NCBI GenBank assembly: GCA_025964575.1
Contig: JAOPYO010000133.1
Coordinates: 1 to 38,538, forward strand
DNA length: 38,538 nucleotides
Direction of reading: 5' to 3'
Origin: Actinomycetes bacterium
Lineage (GTDB): Bacteria; Actinomycetota; Actinomycetes; Streptosporangiales; Streptosporangiaceae
Translations under genes and position numbers: made by a program
Shown: piece by piece, positions 24,473 to 32,935 of the stretch
How positions within the stretch are numbered: the stretch's first letter is position 1
How the letters are laid out: each line of letters begins with the position of its first letter
The notes under the pieces: model-generated
Database searches by the model: none
Told to the model about the DNA's origin: nothing
What the model saw: only the letters and a program-made list of their open reading frames with translations

Positions 24473-25840
24473 TCACCGATTCGGCGATGAGGTCGGCTCT
24501 CTCACGACGGAGAGCACCTCATCGCGGATGGTCGCCATCGTCTTTTCATCGGCGGCTTCCGCGTTGAGCCGCAGCAGCGGCTCGGTGTTGGACGGCCGAA
24601 GATTGAACCACCAGTCGGTGGCGCTGACGGTGAGCCCGTCGAGTTCGTCGAAGGTAACGCCGGACCGGTCGGCGAACACGGCACGGATCTTCTCCGTGGC
24701 CGCGGCCTGGTCGGCCACTTCGCTGTTGATCTCGCCCGAGGCGACGTACCGGTCGTACTCCCGCAGCAACGCGGAGAGCGGCCGTTCCTGCCCCCCGAGG
24801 GCGGCCAGGACATGCAGGGCCGCGAGCATGCCGGAGTCGGCGAACCAGAAGTCGCGGAAGTAGAAGTGCGCGGAGTGCTCGCCACCGAAGACCGCACCGC
24901 TCTCCGCCATGGTCTGCTTGATGAACGAGTGCCCCACCCGGGTCCGGATGGGGATTCCCCCATGCTCCTTGATGATCTCCGGTACGGCACGCGACGTGAT
25001 CAGGTTGTGCACGATGCCCGCGCCGGGGTGCTTGGCGAGCTCTCGTACGGCCACCAGCGCGGTGATCGCGGACGGGGAGACGATCTCGCCTCGCTCGTTC
25101 ACGGCGAAGCAGCGGTCGGCGTCGCCGTCGAAGGCCAGACCGAGATCGGCACCCTCCCGCAGCACGGCGGCCTGCAGGTCACGCAGGTTCTCCGGGTCGA
25201 TCGGGTTGGCCTCATGGTTGGGAAAGGTGCCGTCCAGCTCGAAGTAGAGCGGGACCACGTCGAGCGGCAGGCCCTCGAACACGGCCGGCACGGTGTGCCC
25301 GCCCATGCCGTTCCCCGCGTCGACGACCACCTTCAGCGGCCGGATCCCGGACAGGTCGACGAGTGCCTTGAGATGGGCGGCGTAGTCGGCCAGCAGGTCC
25401 CGCCGGCTGATGGCGCCGGATGCGCCCTCGTAGGAGGGGACACCGGCGGCGACGAGGTCGCGGATCTCGATGAGGCCGGTCTCCTGGCCGATCGGTTTGG
25501 CGCCCGCCCGGCAGAGCTTCATCCCGTTGTACTTCGCGGGGTTGTGGCTGGCGGTGAACATCACGCCGGGCAGGCCCAGACTGCCGCTGGCGTAGTAGAG
25601 CAGGTCGGTGGAGCCGAGACCGGCCTCGATCACATCCGCGCCCTGGCCGGCCGCGCCACGTGCGAAGGCCGCCGCCAGCGGGACCGACGAGCTGCGCATG
25701 TCGTGCGCGGTGACGAGCGCCGTCGCTCCGGTCACCCGGACGAAGGCCGCTCCGGTGGCTTCGGCGATGCCCTCGTCGAACTCGTCCGGAACCACGCCCC
25801 GGACGTCATAGGCCTTAAAGATCTTGGTGAGGTCTCCCAC
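24473..25840 (-). CDS. manB: Phosphomannomutase/phosphoglucomutase
   Basis: A 455-aa alpha-phosphohexomutase that converts mannose-6-phosphate to mannose-1-phosphate for GDP-mannose, hence mannosylated lipids and glycoproteins. The four family loops are present: phosphoserine Ser98 in TASHNP, metal-binding DGDADR (238-243), sugar-specificity GEHSAH (320-325) and the phosphate-binding RPSNTEP near the C-terminus. It starts at GTG 25840 with GGGGAG seven bases upstream. It is followed by the Trm112-like and isomerase genes in the same direction. A compact hairpin at 25936-25954 separates it from DUF3499. ManB is assigned over PgcA because of the neighbouring isomerase and the conserved locus order. 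Confidence 0.94.
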   Translation of the reverse strand: MGDLTKIFKAYDVRGVVPDEFDEGIAEATGAAFVRVTGATALVTAHDMRSSSVPLAAAFARGAAGQGADVIEAGLGSTDLLYYASGSLGLPGVMFTASHNPAKYNGMKLCRAGAKPIGQETGLIEIRDLVAAGVPSYEGASGAISRRDLLADYAAHLKALVDLSGIRPLKVVVDAGNGMGGHTVPAVFEGLPLDVVPLYFELDGTFPNHEANPIDPENLRDLQAAVLREGADLGLAFDGDADRCFAVNERGEIVSPSAITALVAVRELAKHPGAGIVHNLITSRAVPEIIKEHGGIPIRTRVGHSFIKQTMAESGAVFGGEHSAHFYFRDFWFADSGMLAALHVLAALGGQERPLSALLREYDRYVASGEINSEVADQAAATEKIRAVFADRSGVTFDELDGLTVSATDWWFNLRPSNTEPLLRLNAEAADEKTMATIRDEVLSVVREPTSSPNR

Positions 25841-25935
25841 CCACTACTCCCCGCTCGCTGGCACAGCGCTGTGTCGCATTTGCCACCCGAGCCTATCGGG
25901 CGACCGCGATCGGCTTTGACCTGACCGCGCCGATG

Positions 25936-25954
25936 GCCGCGCCCCCGGCGCGGC
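25936..25954. terminator. Compact hairpin between DUF3499 and manB
   Basis: GCCGCGCC (25936-25943), loop CCC, GGCGCGGC (25947-25954) form a perfect 8-bp stem. It lies 70 bases after the DUF3499 stop and 95 bases before the manB start on the minus strand, so it probably ends or attenuates the DUF3499 transcript. No T-run follows. Confidence 0.5.
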
Positions 25955-26024
25955 GGTGAGCGGGCCCTTGAAGGTGACGTCTTTCCTTGTCAGTCCGGCT
26001 GCCACCGGCCCGCCCGCATCGCAT

Positions 26025-26402
26025 CTAGCGTTCGCGCGGCGGTTTGGGAAGTGGGGGTGCGGACTTCAGCACCCGCAGGTGCCCGCGGCGGCTCACCTCG
26101 ACCCCCTGTCCGACCGGCTCCTGCCGACCGACGGGTCTGGCGGCCTCGCGTACGGCGTCCGCGAGCGCTTCGAGGTCGTCGCTGCTGGGCTGCGACTCCT
26201 GCTCGGCCGGCAGCCGTACGAGCTCCCACCCCATGGGGGCGGTGAGGCGATCGGCATGGTCGGCGCACAGGTCATAGCAGTGCGGCTCGACGTACGCGGC
26301 GAGTGGGCCGAGAACCGCGGTGGAGTCGCGATAGACATACGTGAGCGTGAAGACTGCGGGCTCCTTGCAAGCGGTGCGGGAGCATATGCGGACGGGGCTC
26401 AC
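26025..26402 (-). CDS. DUF3499 family protein
   Basis: A 125-aa small soluble protein found across actinobacteria between manB and the metallopeptidase gene. The N-terminus holds the family pattern CSRTACKEPAVFTLTYVYRD, followed by STAVLGPL, EPHCYDLCADHADRLTAP and GWELVRL. Cys and His residues spaced CxxxxC (about 7-12) and HCYDLCADH suggest a small metal site, which is my inference. The C-terminal 50 residues are charged and poorly structured. It starts at GTG or ATG near 26402, divergent from the 26573 gene. Function unknown. Confidence 0.9.
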   Translation of the reverse strand: MSPVRICSRTACKEPAVFTLTYVYRDSTAVLGPLAAYVEPHCYDLCADHADRLTAPMGWELVRLPAEQESQPSSDDLEALADAVREAARPVGRQEPVGQGVEVSRRGHLRVLKSAPPLPKPPRER

Positions 26403-26572
26403 GATGGCCGACCGTACCCCCCTCTCGCCCCCTCCGCCACTATCTCGGCAACCGTGTCCTCGTTACTGCGCTATTTCGCCTCGGACCGTTACATAGCGCA
26501 TTGCCCTCATCCGCGATCTTGCAGTTGTTCGGCTGGGGTGTGCCCAAGCCCTTCGGCTTGTAAGCTCAAGGT

Positions 26573-27085
26573 GTGCGATCCCACATCGATAGTGGAGGTG
26601 GGACTCTGCCAGAGGGCAGCAGGCAAGACGCTGGGAGCGGTCATCCTCCGGAAGGCCGGCCGCGAACGCGTACCCGGCGCCGTGATCGGCATGGCCGAGG
26701 CCTCCGTGGCATGCTGGCGCCTCCAGAGGTACCGATCTCGCGCTCCCGGTCCGAGCGTTTCGACGACCTGGTCACCGACGAGGTCCGGCGGGTCGCCCAG
26801 CGGTGGAGCCGGGAGTTGGCCGGGGTCGAGTTCGCCGTCGAAGAAGTGCCCCCCGTCGAACCGCGGACAGACGGAGCCGAGATACCACTCGGCCGCCTTC
26901 GGCCCTCGACCCAGGAGAGCGCACCCCGCATCGTCATCTACCGGCGTCCTCTGGAAGCCCGGGGAGGTGGCGACGAGCGCGATCTGGCCCGACTGATCCG
27001 CGATGTCGTCGTCGAGGAGGTGGCCGATCTGCTCGGCCTCTCCCCCGAATCCATCGACCCCAGTTACGACACCCCCGACGAATAG
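26573..27085 (+). CDS. Metallopeptidase-family (zincin-like) protein lacking HExxH
   Basis: A 170-aa protein of the short actinobacterial metallopeptidase family that lies opposite DUF3499 in many genomes. Recognisable parts are RGLRGMLAPPEVP, SRSERFDDLVTDEVRR, LAGVEFAVEEVP and IVIYRRPLE. In the place of the zinc-binding HExxH helix it reads VVVEEVADLLGL, so both His are missing and peptidase activity is doubtful. The start is uncertain. GTG 26573 has no Shine-Dalgarno but a TAAGCT six bases upstream that could be the -10 of a leaderless transcript, and gives an Arg-rich extension. ATG 26711 would give a 124-residue core. Confidence 0.82.
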   Translation: MRSHIDSGGGTLPEGSRQDAGSGHPPEGRPRTRTRRRDRHGRGLRGMLAPPEVPISRSRSERFDDLVTDEVRRVAQRWSRELAGVEFAVEEVPPVEPRTDGAEIPLGRLRPSTQESAPRIVIYRRPLEARGGGDERDLARLIRDVVVEEVADLLGLSPESIDPSYDTPDE

Positions 27086-27111
27086 CCCTGTCCGCTGGGT
27101 CTCGTTTCCTG

Positions 27112-27136
27112 CGTACGGGTCGTAGCCGGCCGTACG
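27112..27136. terminator. Candidate terminator between convergent genes
   Basis: CGTACGG (27112-27118) and CCGTACG (27130-27136) form a 7-bp stem with an 11-base loop in the 56-base gap between the 26573 gene and the DUF5719 gene, which converge here. The stem is short, so the call is tentative. Confidence 0.38.
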
Positions 27137-27141
27137 GCTGG

Positions 27142-28623
27142 TCAGGGGATCAGCGCGGTCAGGGAGTCCCCCACCGGGGGGAACTGCACCGTGGTGGGGG
27201 CGGGCACGACCGGCATGATGGTGATCAGCTTGTCTCTGGTGAACACTCGGGAGGCGTAGACCGGGCCGGAACCGGGCTGAGGGACGATCACCACGCCGAA
27301 CCCATCGGTGGTGCCCGCGGGGGCGGCGAGTCGTACCTCCAGGGTCCGGGTGCCCTCGACCTTGGCCACGTAAGGATTCCCCGCCGTGCCCTGGGCGGTG
27401 AGGGTCACCAGTTGCACGGTCGCGGGGCCGTCGGGCGCGGTCAGCAGCACGGAGGAGACATCACGGTTGTCCGCGACCGCCCCACCACCACCGCCACCGC
27501 CGAGCGGCGGGGTGGCGGCGCCGTAGGCCACGTCATCACCCTGCTGCACGGTGAATCCGGCGAGGATGGGCCGGTCCGCCACGAGCCGGACCGCGGCCGC
27601 CTTGCCGGACAGCGCGCGTTCGAGGTCCACCGGGGTGACCGTCTGCGCGGGCGCGTCGAGGGTGTCCTGCCCCTGCGGGGCGAACGCTCCCGCAGGGGTG
27701 ATCACCTGAACCTTGATCCGGGCATCGACGTCGCCGGGGACCGCGACGAGCAACTGGCGCCGTCCACCACCGGACGGGATGCCGGGCACGACCAGCTGCG
27801 CCGCCGGCGGCGCGGTGACGGGTATCCAGTCGACGCCCTTCCCCTTGCCCACCCGCACGCGGACGGCGGCCGCGACGCGCCCTGTGGTCACGTGCACATG
27901 CAGAGCCAGGAGACGGGCCTGGGCCACGATCGCGCCGAGGCCCTCCGGGCTCGCACCAATGGGCACGACCCGGGTGGTGTGCGGCTCAACGGTGGTGCCC
28001 CGGCCGTCGGCGGTGTCCAGCGGCCCGTCCTCCGACAGCGCCGAGGCGTCCACCGCGGCGGCCTGGTCGTCGACATTGGTGAGGTAGAGGTCGAGGTGCT
28101 TGGCGTCCGAGGGACCCGGGCCGAGAAACCACAGGTCGGTGCCGGGATCGGTGCAGCGGACCGCCGACAGGCCACGGTCATCGCCCTTCTTCTCCAGCGT
28201 CGTCTGCTCGGCCTCGAGCCCCTCAGCGAGCGTGCCGGCCGCCCGCAGGGTGTAGGACCCGGTGGCGGTCTTCACGTCCTGGGACCACGAGGTGCCCGGG
28301 GTCGCGAAGGAACCGACCGACGTGCCGCCCTGTGTCTGGGTGAGGTCGATCCGGCCACCCTTGACCGGGGCGGGCTGGCCACGGGCAGCCTTGGTGCCGC
28401 CGGGGGATGGGAAGGACAACGCGCTCAGCCTGGCGCCGCCCGGGGCCGGGCAGGCCACGACCGCGGCCTGGACCGGGGTCCGGCCGCCTTCCTCTGCGCG
28501 TGCGGTCCGCGAAGGCCGGGAGGACACCGCCGCCCCGTACAGGGCGAGCACCGCCAGGAGCACCAGCAACGTCACTCCGTACCGATGCGAGAGAAGGCGC
28601 AGGGCCGAGTTCGGAACCTTCAT
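27142..28623 (-). CDS. DUF5719 exported/anchored protein
   Basis: A 493-aa protein with one N-terminal membrane helix (about residues 17-35, GVTLLVLLAVLALYGAAV) and a long extracytoplasmic part rich in beta-type Val/Thr/Gly sequence, including CPAPGG, LWFLGPGPSD and LDLYLTNVDDQAA. This fits the DUF5719 family, which is found directly after the large glycosyltransferase gene in actinomycetes. A run of eight Gly around residue 377 is a flexible linker. The start ATG overlaps the glycosyltransferase stop (ATGA, 28620-28623), so the two are translationally coupled and probably work together in the envelope. Its molecular role is unknown. Confidence 0.9.
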   Translation of the reverse strand: MKVPNSALRLLSHRYGVTLLVLLAVLALYGAAVSSRPSRTARAEEGGRTPVQAAVVACPAPGGARLSALSFPSPGGTKAARGQPAPVKGGRIDLTQTQGGTSVGSFATPGTSWSQDVKTATGSYTLRAAGTLAEGLEAEQTTLEKKGDDRGLSAVRCTDPGTDLWFLGPGPSDAKHLDLYLTNVDDQAAAVDASALSEDGPLDTADGRGTTVEPHTTRVVPIGASPEGLGAIVAQARLLALHVHVTTGRVAAAVRVRVGKGKGVDWIPVTAPPAAQLVVPGIPSGGGRRQLLVAVPGDVDARIKVQVITPAGAFAPQGQDTLDAPAQTVTPVDLERALSGKAAAVRLVADRPILAGFTVQQGDDVAYGAATPPLGGGGGGGAVADNRDVSSVLLTAPDGPATVQLVTLTAQGTAGNPYVAKVEGTRTLEVRLAAPAGTTDGFGVVIVPQPGSGPVYASRVFTRDKLITIMPVVPAPTTVQFPPVGDSLTALIP

Positions 28624-31600
28624 GCGCCCACCTCCTCGCTGGACTCGCTGGACTCGCTGGGGTCGACCGGCTCAACCGGCTCGACCGGCTCGACCGGCGC
28701 ACTGGATTCGCTGAGGTCGCCCCGCTCGCCGGACCCGCCCGATCCGCTGACCGGATCGGCCTTCGGCTCGTCTGGACCACCGGCTTTTCTTCGCCGTCCG
28801 CGTCGGGCCCCCGCCGGACGGGACACCTCGCCGCCCCCGCCACTCGTGCCGTCGCCCTCGGCGTCGCCGTCGTCCTCGCTCTTGTCCTCGCCGTCGTTCG
28901 GCGGGCCGGGCTCATCACTGACCCGGGAACGTCTGCCACGTGGCCTGCGCCAGCCGCGTACGGCTTCCAGCGCCGCTCCGGTGCCCTCCTCCATCTGACC
29001 GCCGGGCAGCGCCATCACCGCTACGAAGGCGACCGCGAGGGCCTGGACGATCAGCCAGAAGTGCCGCCACCACATACCGTGGGAGAGCTCGAAACGGCCA
29101 CCCGCCGCCGGGACGTCGTACCCCTGGGCCCAGCCGTCGACGACCCGCGACCGAACCGAGGAGCCGTCGAGCGTCGCGTGCCAGCCACCGTCCGCCGGCT
29201 CGGCCAGCAGGAGCGTGCGGCCAGGACCGCCGGCCGGGATCCGCACCGTCCCGCCCGTCTCGCCGACGGGCAGTGGAGTGACCGTCTGTCCCTCCAGCAA
29301 CATCAGCCGACCGGCCGATGGCACCAGCCGCCACAGTGCGAAGCCGCTGGTCCGGCTGAGCCGGGCCAGGTCCGGGGCCGCGTCCATGACAGGGGTCAGC
29401 GGGTCCTTCTCGGGGCGCGGTACGAGGACGAACTGGATGCCCATCCGGGCCAGCGCGCGGCCGTCCCCATGACCGGCCGCGAGTTCCCCCACGAGCGATT
29501 TCATCCGGCCCGCGGCGGCGGCCGAGGTGGGAGTCTCCGACTCACCGAGCATGGGAGCCGAGCCGCGCAGCACCGTGTAGACGACCCTGCCCTGGGTCTG
29601 GCCAGGGCCTTGGGTGAGGACGAGAGTCCGTGGTTGGACCGCGCCGCTTGCGGTCGCTCCGATGAAGGCCGGGACGACATCGGGACCGACCTCACCGAGC
29701 GGCCCCGGCACTCCGGTGACGATCCAGCTTCCCGCGGCGAGCAGCGGGGTGGACAGCGCCGCCAGGGCGACCAGCGCCCCGCCCGCCCGGTAGATGAGGT
29801 CCTTGCCGACCAGCACCTCCGCGGCGCGCTGCACCGCGGCCGTCGCGGCGAGCACGATGCCGCCCGCCGCGAAGAGCACCGCCACGCTCGGCCACGCGCG
29901 GGCGGTGTCGGCTCCCTGAGAACCGCCGGTGACCGTGGCGGCGCTCACCAGGATCGCCCCGAGCAGGCCGAACAGCGCCAGCATCCAACCGGCGAGCACC
30001 GCCATCCGGCGGCTGCGCAGTGGCAGCGCGAGGAGCCCCGCGGCCACCAGCCCGGCCGTCACCCACCAGGCCGGGGTACCCGGCCCACCCGGATCCAGTA
30101 GGAAGATCGACTTGGCCGCCAGCCGGGAGTCCACCAGCTCGGGCCGGTGCAGCCCGGCCTCGAGCAGGAACCTGGACGGGTGCAGGAGCAGGCCGAAGGT
30201 CCAGGGCAGCAGCAACAGAGGTGGAACGCCCAGCGCGATGGCCAGATTCGTGCCCAGGCCACGACGGCCCGCACGCCCTCTCGTCCCCGAGCCGCTGGGG
30301 CCGAAGGCCACCCACATCAGGGTTCCGATGACCAGGGCGAGCAGCCAGGTCAGTGGTGCGAACGCCATCGCCACCGTGAGCAGCAGCCCGGCCCCCCAGG
30401 CGGCTCTGCGGGCCCGCCTGACCCGCAGAGCCCGGGTCTCACCGGCACCTGCGGACGACGAACGTGGCAACCCCAGCATCCGGGCGACCAGCAGCCCGAT
30501 CAGCGGCAGCAGCACGATCACGACGGCGGTGCCCAGCCGGCCCCCGGCGACCGCGCCCGTGGCGACCGGCAAGAGTGCATAGGTGCCGGCCAGCCAGGCG
30601 CGTACGACCGGGGCGGGGACACGCCGCCCGTTGCGGGTGCGACGCTCGGACAGGGTGCTGTAGGTGTCCGGCACGAGGGTGCGCGCGGCGACATAGGCGG
30701 TGAGCCCGGCCAGCGGCACACAGCCCAGCAGCAGCAGCCCCACGGCCAGCCAGGGCTTGCCCAGCAGCACGGTCGACAGCAGGGCGAGCACGCCCACGTA
30801 GGGCGGGGAGCCGGTGTCGGAGCCGAGACCCGTGGGATGCCAGCCGGAGAGGTACTGCTTCCACAGCTCGGCGGCGCCGCCCCAGGCGGGCACCAGGGCC
30901 CCACCGCCCAGCCGGCCCCCGGTGGCGACCAGGGACCGCTCGGCGACGAGGGACACCGCCGTGAGCATCAGCACGACCACGACGCCGGGGCTGGTCAAGA
31001 ACCGGCGCAGCGGGCCGGTCTCGGGAACGATCGGCTCATCCTCCTCGGAGCGCCCGTGATGGGCTCCGATGAAGTCGCCGGAGAGCAGTGCGGCGAGCCA
31101 CTCGCCCAGCCGACGGAGCACGACCCGGCGGGCCATGAACCGGCGGACGCTGCGGTAGACGCGCTTGCGATTGTGCGCCCGGGCGGCCCGGCCCCGGCGG
31201 AGCCGTGACAGGTCCCGCAGCACATCACCGACGGCGGCGAGCTCGTCCTTGGCCGCGCTGGGCCGCTTGGCGATCAGGAGGGCCAGGGCCCGGATCAACG
31301 AACCGACGAGGTTCCGTACGACCGCGCGCAGCATCGCCCGCAACGGCAGGTTCGTGAGCAGCACGAACAGTGCGTTGCGGCGGTCCAGCCGGCGCGGATG
31401 GTCGGCGGTCACGCCGAGCTCGCGTTGCTGCCGGGCCGAGGCCTCCACGTGGAAGACCACCGCGTCGGTCACCGCGACCACCCGGTGGCCTTCGGCGTGC
31501 GCCCGCCAGCAGAAGTCGATGTCGTCGCGGAAGAGACCGAGAGCGACGTCGAAGCCGCCCAGCTGGTCCCAGATGTCTCGGCGGATCAGCATGCCCGCCG

Positions 31601-32222
31601 TGCTGACCGCGAGCACGTCACGGAGTCCGTCGTGCTGGCCCTGGTCCAGCTCGCGGCGTTCCACTCCGGTCTCCCGGCGGCCGAACCCGTCGATGCTCAC
31701 ACCGATCTCGAGCAGCACCCGCCGGTCGGTCCAGTCACGCAGTTTGGGACCGAGAACACCGATGTGCGGGTCACTCTCGACCGCGTTGAGCAGCCGGTCG
31801 AGGGCGTCATGGGCCGGTGCGGAGTCGTCGTGCAGCAGCCAGATCCACTCGACCCTGGCTTCTTGCTCGAGGGCCTGTTCATAGACGGGTCGATCGCTCG
31901 GCACCGCGATGGACGCGGCCGGGTGCCGGAGTGCTTCCGCGATGGCCTCGCCATATCCGCTCGTACGCGGAAGTGACAGCAGGTTTCCGGCGCCGACGAC
32001 CTCGGTGAGCACGGCGGGACACCGGTCATGACTTTCGGTGTCGACGGCGACCAAACGCTGAACCGGCCGCGTCTGGGTGAGCAGCGCCTTCAACGTCTCA
32101 GGCAGCCAACGCGCACCGTCATGGGTGACGAGTACAGCAGTGACGACATGGCGATCAAGGTCGTGCTGCAAGCGTGCTATGTCACGGGCAGGCGACAAGG
32201 GTCCGCGCTCGATCTGTCTCAA
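28620..32222 (-). CDS. Large polytopic glycosyltransferase family 2
   Basis: A protein of about 1200 aa. The N-terminal GT-A domain (about 25-300) starts VTAVLVTHDGARWLPETL and has AVDTESHD, the metal-binding WLLHDDSAP, FDVALGLFRDDIDFCWRAH and a VFHVEASAR end. A basic linker follows, then some 12-14 membrane helices (about 400-870), an extracytoplasmic domain with repeated beta sequence, a last membrane helix (WLIVQALAVAFVAVMA), and a charged tail of 120 residues. It likely adds a sugar to an envelope polymer or lipid carrier. The start is uncertain: TTG 32222 abuts the hairpin at 32224-32268 and lacks a ribosome site, while TTG 32198 and TTG 32171 are alternatives just before the domain. Coupled to DUF5719. 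Confidence 0.9.
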   Translation of the reverse strand: MRQIERGPLSPARDIARLQHDLDRHVVTAVLVTHDGARWLPETLKALLTQTRPVQRLVAVDTESHDRCPAVLTEVVGAGNLLSLPRTSGYGEAIAEALRHPAASIAVPSDRPVYEQALEQEARVEWIWLLHDDSAPAHDALDRLLNAVESDPHIGVLGPKLRDWTDRRVLLEIGVSIDGFGRRETGVERRELDQGQHDGLRDVLAVSTAGMLIRRDIWDQLGGFDVALGLFRDDIDFCWRAHAEGHRVVAVTDAVVFHVEASARQQRELGVTADHPRRLDRRNALFVLLTNLPLRAMLRAVVRNLVGSLIRALALLIAKRPSAAKDELAAVGDVLRDLSRLRRGRAARAHNRKRVYRSVRRFMARRVVLRRLGEWLAALLSGDFIGAHHGRSEEDEPIVPETGPLRRFLTSPGVVVVLMLTAVSLVAERSLVATGGRLGGGALVPAWGGAAELWKQYLSGWHPTGLGSDTGSPPYVGVLALLSTVLLGKPWLAVGLLLLGCVPLAGLTAYVAARTLVPDTYSTLSERRTRNGRRVPAPVVRAWLAGTYALLPVATGAVAGGRLGTAVVIVLLPLIGLLVARMLGLPRSSSAGAGETRALRVRRARRAAWGAGLLLTVAMAFAPLTWLLALVIGTLMWVAFGPSGSGTRGRAGRRGLGTNLAIALGVPPLLLLPWTFGLLLHPSRFLLEAGLHRPELVDSRLAAKSIFLLDPGGPGTPAWWVTAGLVAAGLLALPLRSRRMAVLAGWMLALFGLLGAILVSAATVTGGSQGADTARAWPSVAVLFAAGGIVLAATAAVQRAAEVLVGKDLIYRAGGALVALAALSTPLLAAGSWIVTGVPGPLGEVGPDVVPAFIGATASGAVQPRTLVLTQGPGQTQGRVVYTVLRGSAPMLGESETPTSAAAAGRMKSLVGELAAGHGDGRALARMGIQFVLVPRPEKDPLTPVMDAAPDLARLSRTSGFALWRLVPSAGRLMLLEGQTVTPLPVGETGGTVRIPAGGPGRTLLLAEPADGGWHATLDGSSVRSRVVDGWAQGYDVPAAGGRFELSHGMWWRHFWLIVQALAVAFVAVMALPGGQMEEGTGAALEAVRGWRRPRGRRSRVSDEPGPPNDGEDKSEDDGDAEGDGTSGGGGEVSRPAGARRGRRRKAGGPDEPKADPVSGSGGSGERGDLSESSAPVEPVEPVEPVDPSESSESSEEVGA
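28636..28698 (-). repeat. 9-bp tandem repeats in glycosyltransferase tail
   Basis: Near-identical 9-base units (on the plus strand CTGGACTCG twice, then GGCTCGACC-type units four times) encode the C-terminal acidic repeats PVEPVEPVEPVD and SESSESSEE. The DNA-level identity suggests slippage expansion in an unstructured tail. Confidence 0.7.
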
Positions 32223-32223
32223 G

Positions 32224-32268
32224 AGTGGTCAACCGCGCCGACCCATCCGGTCGGCACGGCTGACCACT
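32224..32268 (-). promoter_or_regulatory. 20-bp hairpin at the glycosyltransferase start
   Basis: Arms 32224-32243 and 32249-32268 are complementary at 18 of 20 positions around a five-base loop. Both exceptions (32232/32260 and 32236/32256) are A-C on the plus strand, hence U-G and G-U pairs in a minus-strand RNA, so that RNA can form all 20 pairs. It lies immediately upstream of TTG 32222. It may be a transcription terminator between whiB and the glycosyltransferase gene or a leader structure. Confidence 0.7.
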
Positions 32269-32334
32269 GTACGCGAAGCGTCGCTTCAGCACTCCACCGA
32301 TGGCCCCGCAGCTTGAGAGGGACCAGCAACAGAG

Positions 32335-32375
32335 AACGCCGGGCTCGCGACGCTCAGGCGGCGTCTCGCGGCGTT
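32335..32375 (-). terminator. Candidate whiB terminator
   Basis: AACGCCG (32335-32341) pairs with CGGCGTT (32369-32375), enclosing a second stem GACGC/GCGTC around TCAGGCG. It lies about 113 bases after the whiB stop on the minus strand. The long imperfect hairpin fits an actinomycete terminator. Confidence 0.5.
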
Positions 32376-32487
32376 GTCGTCGGTCAACAGCCGAACATCA
32401 GGCTGCTTCCCTCCTCCAACTGATCTGTGCTGCCATCTTCCACCTGACCGCCGCTCCCCGATCCAGCGCCCCTATTGCCGGTCACTC

Positions 32488-32751
32488 TTAGACGGCCTGC
32501 CGCTTGAGCTTGCGCCGCTCCCGTTCCGACAATCCCCCCCAGATACCGAAACGCTCGTCATGCTGGAGTGCGTACTCAAGACACTCCGCACGCACCTCAC
32601 AAGCGCGGCACACCTTCTTGGCCTCGCGAGTCGAGCCGCCCTTCTCCGGAAAAAACGCCTCCGGATCGGTTTGCGCGCATAGAGCACGCTCTTGCCAGCC
32701 TGGCTCTTCAACCTCTGTGCCGTGCGCTAGCGGGATGAGCACCTCGCTCAC
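32488..32751 (-). CDS. whiB: WhiB-family iron-sulfur regulator (WhiB2/WhmD-like)
   Basis: An 87-aa WhiB protein. The four cluster-binding Cys are at 25, 48, 51 and 57 (LCAQTDPEAFFPEKGG, KKVCRACEVRAECLEYAL). The GIWGGLSERERRKLKR segment (69-84) contains the G[VI]WGG turn and basic DNA-binding tail. Its size and locus, next to fbiA and the manB cluster, match WhiB2/WhmD of mycobacteria, needed for septation and division, and WhiB of Streptomyces, which with WhiA drives sporulation septation. The ATG at 32751 has an AGGAGG-type site (minus strand, near 32761-32772). Long direct repeats lie in its promoter region. Confidence 0.96.
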   Translation of the reverse strand: MSEVLIPLAHGTEVEEPGWQERALCAQTDPEAFFPEKGGSTREAKKVCRACEVRAECLEYALQHDERFGIWGGLSERERRKLKRQAV

Positions 32752-32826
32752 AGCGCACCTCCTAGCCCCCTGGAGCCCCTAAGTCATGCCTTCCCTCGAG
32801 CTCCATCCCCCGGGAAGGCGCAGAAC

Positions 32827-32868
32827 TACACGAGTGAAATTACACGCGTGAGACACCCGGCCCGTCAA
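32827..32868 (-). promoter_or_regulatory. whiB: Candidate whiB promoter with direct repeats
   Basis: On the minus strand, TTGACG (32868-32863) is followed after 19 bases by TGTAAT (32843-32838), a passable -35/-10 pair. On the plus strand the same area has two copies of TACACG(A/C)GTGA (32827-32837 and 32841-32851) with a 14-base period, one overlapping the -10. These look like paired half-sites of a regulator. The start codon lies 87 bases downstream. Confidence 0.42.
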
Positions 32869-32935
32869 GCGGAACGAGTTCCAGGAGGGGTGAAGGGGTT
32901 GTTTTGGTGTGATAGGGGCCTAGGCAAAACTGGAA

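Noticed and set aside
26803..28998. A 731-codon plus-strand frame opposite DUF5719
   Set aside because: Antisense to a gene with membrane anchor and translational coupling; the frame is Arg/Gly/His-rich without motifs.
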